Under the pieces are notes generated by a model. It was given only the letters and a program-made list of their open reading frames with translations. It was not told the origin of the DNA and made no database searches. 30,333 nucleotides of DNA from a virus, in IMG/VR virus record IMGVR_UViG_3300049218_000141, positions 1 to 30,333 of that record; one strand, 5' to 3'. This document shows, piece by piece, positions 1-5,988 of this stretch (position 1 is the first letter of the stretch; every line of letters begins with the position of its first letter). A program made the translations under genes and the position numbers.

Positions 1-77
1 CCATCGGCAATGTCGCCCCGGCCGAGGCGGAAGCACGCTACTACGCCCAGCTTGAGGCCATACCCATAGCCGCGTAA
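1..77 (+). CDS. C-terminal end of a possible plus-strand gene, convergent with the tail-fibre gene
   Basis: Reading from base 3, the plus strand is open for 24 codons and ends in TAA at 75-77. The readable end is IGNVAPAEAEARYYAQLEAI followed by PIAA, a plausible Ala/Glu-rich helical C-terminus. It would converge on the minus-strand fibre gene, whose stop lies one base further on. I do not recognise the product. It could be the end of an oppositely oriented fibre or fibre-assembly gene, a host gene next to the prophage, or a chance open frame. Only 77 bases are visible, so confidence is low. Confidence 0.3.
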   Translation, partial: IGNVAPAEAEARYYAQLEAIPIAA

Positions 78-78
78 C

Positions 79-585
79 TTAAACCAAATAGCCTCCGGAA
101 AACCCGGGCCGGTTCAGTTGCCCATTTGCGGTGATATATCCCGAGCTGACGCCGCCCGGCTGCACGAGGTCAGACCCGGCAGTCGCGTAAGAGACCGTGT
201 TCGCCGTCGCGTCCGTGCGGATGACGTTGAAGTAGAGCGGGATTCCGCTGGCACTCGCAGCAGCTGGCAGGGTCAGAACGATGTTGCCGGACGATGCGTT
301 GACCAGCACCAATCCGGCCTCATCAGGCGTCAACGTGGTGCTTGACGTGACCGTCGTGACATTGCCACCAGCAACGCGCTTGATGCCTTGAAGCACCTGT
401 GTGGGCGTGCTTACCGCCGGCGCGATGCCCGTGCTCTGTGCGACGTTGAGCAGCTCACCTTGGACATCCGCCAGCCATGCGGGGGTGATCTGAGTGCCCT
501 GCGGAATACCGCCAGACGGATTAGCCGGCTGGAAGGTCGGGATGCCGTTGACCGTTATCGGATAGAGGCCGTTGACCCAGTACAT
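79..585 (-). CDS. tail-fibre / tail-tip type protein, short
   Basis: Predicted 168-residue protein at the promoter-distal end of the tail block, where Mu has its fibre gene S. It starts at the ATG 18 bases after the gp48 stop; an upstream extension would run into gp48. The N-terminus (MYWVNGLYPITVNGIPTFQP) is hydrophobic. The second half, about residues 72-145, has the Thr/Ser/Ala-rich beta pattern of phage fibre and virion surface domains: TLTPDEAGLVLVNASSGNIV, then LPAA and a NVIRTDATANTV motif. It probably forms or attaches part of the fibre at the baseplate rim. It is much shorter than Mu S, so further fibre genes may lie to the left of the window. Family placement rests on composition, motif style and gene order. 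Confidence 0.65.
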   Translation of the reverse strand: MYWVNGLYPITVNGIPTFQPANPSGGIPQGTQITPAWLADVQGELLNVAQSTGIAPAVSTPTQVLQGIKRVAGGNVTTVTSSTTLTPDEAGLVLVNASSGNIVLTLPAAASASGIPLYFNVIRTDATANTVSYATAGSDLVQPGGVSSGYITANGQLNRPGFSGGYLV

Positions 586-602
586 CGACTTGCGCGCGGC
601 CC

Positions 603-1193
603 CTACGAGTAATTGAACACGACGTCGGTATGGGCAGGCTGGCGACCCTTGAAGAACGCTTCGAGAGTCGCGTTGGCCTCGTACTCGCTGACAAAGTCGC
701 CGGCCGAGGAACCGCCCGCGGTCGCGAATGTCTCTTCGGCGGTGGGCATGTTGACGACCCAGGTGAACTGCGTCGGAGCCGCCGTCAGGAAGCATCCAGC
801 GAAGTCGCCCGCTTGGGTCACCGTGTATTCGGTGATCGTGATCGTGACTCCGAGGGCGGCCGCCATCGCGATGAAATCGGCCGGCCGGACGCCGTATTTC
901 ATGGTCCATCGAGAGCCGGCCAGCTGCTGCTGCTGCGCGATCGTCAGGGGCTGCTGATCGCGTCCATAGGGATCGGGACCGAGCACCCTCACGTAGTCGG
1001 CCAGCAGGATCGTCGCTTCGCCCGGATAGAGTTCGCCCAGCAGCTCCTCGATCGCGCCTTCCCAGGTCGAGATCGCATCCGACTGGGGCATGAGCCACTC
1101 GGCCCAGATGGAGCCCGCATCATGCGGCAGCGCCTCTCCGGGCGGCGTGAGCGCCAGCAACTCCTCAAGAACCTGCTCGGGGCTGCGGCTCAT
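603..1193 (-). CDS. Mu gp48-like baseplate/tail protein (DUF2313, YmfQ family)
   Basis: Predicted 196-residue protein whose ATG overlaps the gp47 stop (ATGA), so the two are likely translationally coupled. The N-terminus MSRSPEQVLEELLALTPPGE and the following WAEWLMPQSD segment, then the Asp/Pro-rich stretch RVLGPDPYG, resemble the DUF2313 family (Mu gp48). In Mu and P2-like phages this protein helps close the baseplate next to the J-like wedge protein (gp47) and connects to the fibre. Length and position between gp47 and the fibre gene fit. The assignment is from family pattern and conserved gene order; no catalytic motif is expected. Confidence 0.85.
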   Translation of the reverse strand: MSRSPEQVLEELLALTPPGEALPHDAGSIWAEWLMPQSDAISTWEGAIEELLGELYPGEATILLADYVRVLGPDPYGRDQQPLTIAQQQQLAGSRWTMKYGVRPADFIAMAAALGVTITITEYTVTQAGDFAGCFLTAAPTQFTWVVNMPTAEETFATAGGSSAGDFVSEYEANATLEAFFKGRQPAHTDVVFNYS

Positions 1194-2251
1194 GAGTATG
1201 TCACCGTGCCGAGCACATTCAGGGCGCCGAGATTGGGCGCCGGAACGTCAGTCGTGGGCGAGAGCATCTCGTGATAGGTCTCGCCATCCGAGGTCGAGAC
1301 GGCCGAGTTGAGTGGCGCGAAATAGGTGGTGCCGCCGATCTGCGGGTTCTGCGCGAAGAACAGGGCGAGTGCAGCGCTCGCGGCCGCCTGACTATTGGTC
1401 GTGTTCGGGCGCAGCTGCAGGCTGATGTTCACGGGATTGAGTGTGGCGGCATAGACCGTGACCGTGGCCGTGACCGGCCGCATCTCGGCCTCGATATAGG
1501 CCTGCACCTCCGCGACCTCTTCATCCGTCGCCACGATCGGGCCAGTCGCGGTCTGGATCGCGATGAAGACCGCGACAGCACCTTGCCCGCACGCAGCCGG
1601 CGGGCAGGCGGCGATGACATTCGGCAGCGCATCCTCAGCGGCCTGCACGTAATCGTCGTAGTCGCCGCCGGAAGGCTCCTCGCGGATCTTGGCGAGGATG
1701 CGAGACCGCCAGGATGCGGTGCTCTCCAGATCCAGGCCGCCCGTGATACCGCTGGTGTCCACGGTGGCCGTCTGCGGCGAGACGCCTTCGACGGGGCTGG
1801 TGATCGTGAGCACCGTGCCCGCCGGCAGGTTGCCGGCGCTGCCCGTGGTCGTCGCTTGCACCTGGATATCGATCTGGCCGGAACTCGCGATCGTCCCCGC
1901 GGCCGTCGTGAGGTAGCCCTGCCCTTGATAGGTCAGCGGAACGCCGGCCGGGATCACCTTGGTCGGCGTTCCCACGAATATCGCGGGTCCAGCCGCGGCC
2001 GCAGGCTGATCCTGCGGGACGCCCCAGATGGCCGCATGCCGGTAGAGCAAATCGACGGCCGTATCGGGCATCAGTTCGCTGGCGATGTAGGCGCCCAGAA
2101 AATAGAGATCGAGCATCGCCATCTCGACGATGCGCGTATTCGTCGTCGCAACGGTGTTCGGATTGCGCGCGTCGATCCCGGGCAGCTGCTCCTCATAGAT
2201 CGAGGCGGCGCGTGACGCGATCTGCCCCGGCGCTGGTGTCGGCCAGGGCAT
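1190..2251 (-). CDS. Mu gp47-like baseplate wedge protein (Baseplate J family)
   Basis: Predicted 353-residue protein of the baseplate J family, the wedge component that sheathes the hub and links to the fibres. The open frame extends further upstream, but the ATG at 2251 (MPWPTPAPGQIASRAAS) forms a TGATG overlap with the gp46 stop and restores the usual family length. Family-like segments include the N-terminal IYEEQLPGIDARNPNTVATT, the central IPAGVPLTYQGQGYLTTAAG beta region, and SWRSRILAKIREEPSGGDYD followed by DYVQAAEDALPNV. That last Y/W plus alternating-helix block is typical of gpJ-like proteins. It lies between gp46 and gp48, as in Mu. Confidence 0.93.
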   Translation of the reverse strand: MPWPTPAPGQIASRAASIYEEQLPGIDARNPNTVATTNTRIVEMAMLDLYFLGAYIASELMPDTAVDLLYRHAAIWGVPQDQPAAAAGPAIFVGTPTKVIPAGVPLTYQGQGYLTTAAGTIASSGQIDIQVQATTTGSAGNLPAGTVLTITSPVEGVSPQTATVDTSGITGGLDLESTASWRSRILAKIREEPSGGDYDDYVQAAEDALPNVIAACPPAACGQGAVAVFIAIQTATGPIVATDEEVAEVQAYIEAEMRPVTATVTVYAATLNPVNISLQLRPNTTNSQAAASAALALFFAQNPQIGGTTYFAPLNSAVSTSDGETYHEMLSPTTDVPAPNLGALNVLGTVTYS

Positions 2252-2715
2252 CAGGCGCCAGGCCCGTTGATCTGCACCGTCGTGCGCCCGGCCGACAGCT
2301 GATAGCCGAGCACGCCCCGCCGGATCCACCGCACGATGAGCTGCAGCGCCAGGCCGCGCTGGGTCGTGAGCCACTGCGTAGCTTCGGCGATGGCGCTCTG
2401 GACCCCGAGGCGCGTGGCGACGGTCTCCTTGGCGCGGATATAGAGCCAAACGCGGGAGCCCGTGAGCTGCCCGTTCGGATCGAGGGCATCACCGGGCCAG
2501 CCGCGCCGCGCGGTCAGGCTCGATGGGTTGCTCCAATCCGGCACTGGCGTCGGCAGCACGTCATCCGGTCGGGCGCGCCGATCGGCGAGGATGCTGAAGA
2601 GCATGGCGCTCGCCGGCGTCCGATCGATCGCGAAATCCTGCCCGTTGAAGACGACATCGCACCGGTGGTTCACCGGGTCATAGGCGAGCGCGACATCGAA
2701 GGTATTGGTCCCCAT
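2251..2715 (-). CDS. Mu gp46-like baseplate protein (GP46 family)
   Basis: Predicted 154-residue protein matching the phage GP46 family (W/gp25-like baseplate lysozyme-fold wedge proteins). Near residue 45 the sequence LFSILADRRARPDDVLP resembles the family segment in which the protein lists odd-sized repeats of a test domain. It is followed by RRGWPGDALDPNG and an SRVWLYIRAKET segment. The start is the ATG at 2715. No convincing Shine-Dalgarno sequence precedes it; instead a palindromic late-promoter candidate ends 34 bases upstream. That makes this the first gene of a separate late transcription block comprising gp46, gp47, gp48 and the fibre gene. The stop overlaps the gp47 start. Confidence 0.9.
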   Translation of the reverse strand: MGTNTFDVALAYDPVNHRCDVVFNGQDFAIDRTPASAMLFSILADRRARPDDVLPTPVPDWSNPSSLTARRGWPGDALDPNGQLTGSRVWLYIRAKETVATRLGVQSAIAEATQWLTTQRGLALQLIVRWIRRGVLGYQLSAGRTTVQINGPGA

Positions 2716-2721
2716 GCGGGC

Positions 2722-2765
2722 ATTCTGGCGCGCTCGCCCGGCCGCGCACGCTGTTGCGCAACAGC
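2722..2765 (-). promoter_or_regulatory. candidate late promoter upstream of gp46 (palindromic activator site plus -10-like hexamer)
   Basis: The perfect 16-bp palindrome GCTGTTGCGCAACAGC occupies 2750-2765. Reading towards gp46, a CAGAAT hexamer (2727-2722) follows after 22 bp, and the gp46 ATG comes 6 bases later. The same palindrome recurs before the lysozyme and protease genes with nearly the same geometry. I infer an activator-dependent late promoter equivalent to Mu PP, with the palindrome replacing a -35 box. The gap between gp45 and gp46 is only 76 bases. The palindrome is certain; the promoter role and hexamer are inferred. Confidence 0.65.
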
Positions 2766-2791
2766 CCTCTCAGAGGCCTCTGGGAATGTGT

Positions 2792-3361
2792 TTAGGAGAC
2801 GGGCGGCCCGGTGTCGTCGCCGCCGCTCTGCACGCCGGTATGCTCATGCGTGCTGCCGACATCGACACCATTGTTCGTTAGCGTCCCGACCGTAGCGACG
2901 TTTCCATTGATCGTCACGGCAGCATTGATCGTCAACTGCGGCACGGTGATCGTGGCGGAGGTCGTGGCCGTCATCGTCAACGTCTTGGTCTTGGCGGTGA
3001 TCGAATTGCCGCCGAACAGCTCCAGCTGGCCGGCCTGGCGCGCGGAGACGCGGGTGCCGTCCGCCGCATAGAGCGTCGATTCGCCGGCGAGCTGCGCGCC
3101 GTATCGGGATGATGGATTGGCGATCGGGAGAGCCCGCAGATTGGCCGGGTCGGCGCCGATCGCGAAGACCAGGCAGAGCGCGCCGTCCAACGGAGGCACC
3201 GAGGACAGGCCAAATGGCAGCACCACCTCGACATCCGCCCGGATAGCGCCGTCATGGGTCTGCACCGTGACGGTCTGCGCCTGGCCTGTATCGTCGACGG
3301 ATTGCACGATCCCCATGCTGATCATGCCGCGGGTGTCGCGCACGAAGTCGAGCAGATCCAT
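2792..3361 (-). CDS. baseplate assembly / tail spike protein, Mu gp45 (gpV family)
   Basis: Predicted 189-residue protein of the gpV/gp45 family, the trimeric central spike that pierces the outer membrane. The N-terminal OB-fold region reads MDLLDFVRDTRGMISMGIVQ and continues to the conserved VVLPFGLSSVPPLDGALCLV. The C-terminal half is a repetitive Thr/Val/Ile beta-helix-like stretch (TLTMTATTSATITVPQLTIN). It ends in the tip motif STHEHTGVQSGGDDTGPP, which has the HxH pair that coordinates iron in known spike tips. The ATG overlaps the gpP stop (TGATG). This is the last gene before the gp46 promoter candidate. Confidence 0.93.
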   Translation of the reverse strand: MDLLDFVRDTRGMISMGIVQSVDDTGQAQTVTVQTHDGAIRADVEVVLPFGLSSVPPLDGALCLVFAIGADPANLRALPIANPSSRYGAQLAGESTLYAADGTRVSARQAGQLELFGGNSITAKTKTLTMTATTSATITVPQLTINAAVTINGNVATVGTLTNNGVDVGSTHEHTGVQSGGDDTGPPVS

Positions 3362-4629
3362 CAGCCTTGCCTCGTCGGGCCGAAGCTGCGCGGCGTGCGC
3401 CTGGTGATGTAGCGGCTGTCGCCGGCCGGTTCGTCGATGCGATCGAAAGCCGTCGGCCCGGCGAGTTCCAGATCGGTCGCCTCACCTTGCGCATTGTAGA
3501 CGTAGGACACACCCGAGATGAGCATGTCCTTATCGAGGTCGCTGTAGCCATCCGTGACACGGCTCAGCGCGTTGGGCAGCCACAGCGCGTTCGCGGTGCC
3601 GGCGCGCCAGTCCAGCACGCGGTAAGTGAGCGTCTGGCTCATGCCCTTCTGCACGCGGAGCGTCCAATCGGCCTGCTGCTGCACCGTCGCCGCGCCGGAC
3701 TGGGTGCGCACCTGGCGCACGCTCGGCCGGTATCGCGTGATCTCCGGATCGACGACATGGCCGGTCATGACCGTGCTCGTGCTCTCGGTGATCGTCGGGC
3801 CAGACGTGGGGTCGGCCGCGATCGGGCCGGAGGATGTCGCCGGCGGCGCCGTGCCGGGCGCGGCTTCGCCCGAGGGATCGAGATGCGCGTTCATGGGCGC
3901 GGTGCGTCCCTTCCGCTGCACGGTCTGGTTCGTCTGGCCCTTGACGTAGTAATCGCTGAAGCGCTGCGTCCAGTCGTACCGGTACCCACCGGACAGGATG
4001 TTGCCCGGCCGCTGCAGCGGCGCCGGCGCGCGTGTCGATCCGCCGCGCGTCAGAAGCAGGCCACCGACACCATCCGAGACCACCAGCAGCGCGTCCTGAC
4101 GCGCGGCGCGCTCGATCGCCGAGAGCGCCGTTTCGTCGACCTGGATCCCGAAGACGGGAAAGGTGCCGGTGATCGGCACATCGGCGCGCACCGATATTCC
4201 GAAGGGCTTGCAGATCGCCTGAGCAATCTGCAGCGTGTTGAGGTTGCGGTATTCGACCGGCCCATTCGGCGCGGCGGCGCAATCGACCAGGTCGCCGGTG
4301 ACATCGTAGCCCGATATATGCGCATACGCCCGCTGGCCGTCGACATTGCCCTCCGCCACGACGATCCACCCGGTCATCACCGTCGTCCCGTCGATCGCGA
4401 TCGTGCATTTCTGGCCGGCCTTGACCACCGGAAAATAGGGCGCCGGATCGAGATCGGGGAAGAAGACCTGCGCCTCCCGGCCGGAGTCTCGGTACTCGAG
4501 GTCGAACTTGCCCGAGATGTCCCTGAGGTTGCGCGAGATCGTGGCGCTGGTCCATCGCCACAGCGTCTGCCCCTCGATCGTCGCCGTGATCCGGCGCGTC
4601 GGCGCGGCAGGGATGCCGGTGCCGCTCAT
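3361..4629 (-). CDS. P: baseplate hub protein, Mu gpP (gp44) / gpD-like
   Basis: Predicted 422-residue hub protein of the Mu P / P2 D family, which forms the baseplate centre on which the spike sits. The open frame runs on upstream through the gpN gene, but the real start is the ATG at 4629 (MSGTGIPAAPTRRITATIEG), which overlaps the gpN stop as ATGA. Recognisable segments are the N-terminal ISRNLRDISGKFDLEYRD beta-barrel strand pair, GTTVMTGWIVVAEGNVDGQ, the central PVEYRNLNTLQIAQAICKPF segment, and a C-terminal ALSRVTDGYSDLDKDMLISG region. A Pro/Thr-rich linker lies around residues 240-290. Gene order N-P-gp45 is as in Mu. Confidence 0.92.
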   Translation of the reverse strand: MSGTGIPAAPTRRITATIEGQTLWRWTSATISRNLRDISGKFDLEYRDSGREAQVFFPDLDPAPYFPVVKAGQKCTIAIDGTTVMTGWIVVAEGNVDGQRAYAHISGYDVTGDLVDCAAAPNGPVEYRNLNTLQIAQAICKPFGISVRADVPITGTFPVFGIQVDETALSAIERAARQDALLVVSDGVGGLLLTRGGSTRAPAPLQRPGNILSGGYRYDWTQRFSDYYVKGQTNQTVQRKGRTAPMNAHLDPSGEAAPGTAPPATSSGPIAADPTSGPTITESTSTVMTGHVVDPEITRYRPSVRQVRTQSGAATVQQQADWTLRVQKGMSQTLTYRVLDWRAGTANALWLPNALSRVTDGYSDLDKDMLISGVSYVYNAQGEATDLELAGPTAFDRIDEPAGDSRYITRRTPRSFGPTRQG

Positions 4630-5987
4630 TGGTCCAGCACCTCGATCGCGCCCGGCGGCACCAGCGCGGGGTGACGGATCGTGTTGCGGGCGACCAGGTC
4701 GGTGTAGGTCGCGACGACATCGCCCGGATCGTCGCCGCTGACATACTGCGCGAGGATCCAGGCCGGCACCGTCCAGCGCGTGTTGATCGTCACCACCGCC
4801 GGCAGTCGCCCGATCACGCTGTTCATGTCGGCCGCCAGAGACGCCTTCAGGTCGGCCAGGCTGCGCCAAAGCGTGGCGGCAAGGGTCGGCGAGGATGAGA
4901 CGGCGCTGGCGGCCGCCGCGGCCGCGGCGTCGATCGCCGTCATGAGGATGGCTTCCTGGGCCTGCGCATCCTGCTGGCTGGCATAGGCGATGCTGCTGGC
5001 GGCCTGGACCGCATAGGCAACCGTGGCTGCCTGGAGAGATGCCGCGAGCGCCGGGCCTGGCGAGGCCGCGGAGGCGCCCGCGGCGATGGCGGGAATGGCG
5101 GCCAGCAGCGTGCTGACGGCGTCCGCGGGCGACGCCGCTGCCGCTGTCGCTGTCACCGCCGCTGTCGATCCGCCGGCCGCCACTCCTGAGGGCACAAGGG
5201 GCGTGGCCGCGGCGGTTGCCGTGACGGACCCGCCGGGCGCCACGGCGGAGGGCACAAGAGGCGTGGCCGAGGCGGCGATCGCCGCCGGCACGGCCAGCAC
5301 CGCGGCCGCCGTCGTCGTCGCCCAGCCGGCCGTGGGCGCGACGGTCGGGCTCGCGAGAGCGGCAAGGGCCGGCGCCGCCGCCGGCCCGATCTCGCCGGCG
5401 CTCGCGCTGGCCGGGATCACCCCCGCGAAGATCCCGGCGATGCTCGTCACCCAGCTCTGCGCATAGCTGAACGCGCCCAGGATCCCGACCAGGGGCGCTA
5501 TCGCGGATGCGATGAAGGTCTCGGCCGAGGCCGTCACTTCGTCGATCGAAACCGCGAGCTGGGACAGGGTATCGAGCAGCGTCGGTGCGGTGCCGGTGCT
5601 GGGCCAGAGGAAGAAGGTGCCCTCGAACCGGGCGAATCGCAGCTCCCGCTCCGAGAAGGAAATGCGTGGCGGCTGCAGATAGATGACCTGCAATGTCCCG
5701 AGCCACGGATGCACGAGCGTATAGGGGCCAGCCTCTTCAAGGGCGGCCGTGAGCGCCGCGGCCTGGGCGAGGTAGTCATCGCCGACGAGCACGCCGCGCA
5801 GCTCGATGCCGCGCGCCCCCTTCCCCAGATCCTGGTAGATCGCGTCGCCGACGCCCGGAAAGAACCATTGCTGAACGCGCCGGCCCGGCACGGTCGATGT
5901 ATCCGCCACATGGAACGGCACGCCGCTGAAGGTGGCTGTCGAGAGCTTGTCATAGAGCCCGACGATCGCGGTTGCGAAGCCGCTCAT
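4626..5987 (-). CDS. N: DNA circularisation N-terminal domain protein, Mu gpN (gp43)
   Basis: Predicted 453-residue tail/baseplate protein. Residues 1-130 (MSGFATAIVGLYDKLSTATF and onward, with FPGVGDAIYQDLGKGARGIE and YTLVHPWLGTLQVIYLQPPR) match the DNA-circulation N-terminal domain of Mu N. In Mu this structural protein joins the tail tip and enters with the DNA. About residues 135-360 are extremely Ala/Ser/Thr/Pro-rich low-complexity helix with repeated TPLVPSAVAPGGS-like units. The C-terminus (about 390-453) returns to ordinary sequence with TRWTVPAWILAQYVSGDD. Its stop overlaps the gpP start. The low-complexity middle may act as a flexible spacer; that is inference. Confidence 0.9.
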   Translation of the reverse strand: MSGFATAIVGLYDKLSTATFSGVPFHVADTSTVPGRRVQQWFFPGVGDAIYQDLGKGARGIELRGVLVGDDYLAQAAALTAALEEAGPYTLVHPWLGTLQVIYLQPPRISFSERELRFARFEGTFFLWPSTGTAPTLLDTLSQLAVSIDEVTASAETFIASAIAPLVGILGAFSYAQSWVTSIAGIFAGVIPASASAGEIGPAAAPALAALASPTVAPTAGWATTTAAAVLAVPAAIAASATPLVPSAVAPGGSVTATAAATPLVPSGVAAGGSTAAVTATAAAASPADAVSTLLAAIPAIAAGASAASPGPALAASLQAATVAYAVQAASSIAYASQQDAQAQEAILMTAIDAAAAAAASAVSSSPTLAATLWRSLADLKASLAADMNSVIGRLPAVVTINTRWTVPAWILAQYVSGDDPGDVVATYTDLVARNTIRHPALVPPGAIEVLDQ

Positions 5988-5988
5988 C

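Noticed and set aside
1271-2215. Long plus-strand open frames such as this one
   Set aside because: Arg/Gly-rich translations opposite well-recognised minus-strand genes; typical antisense shadows of GC-rich DNA.
2771-2782. CAGAGGCCTCTG palindrome near the gp46 promoter as a terminator or second operator
   Set aside because: It has no loop and no T-run, and no second copy near the other promoters.
4630-5706. N-terminal extension of the hub protein frame through gpN
   Set aside because: It is a low-complexity shadow of the GC-rich gpN gene; the ATG at 4629 is coupled to the gpN stop and gives the family length.
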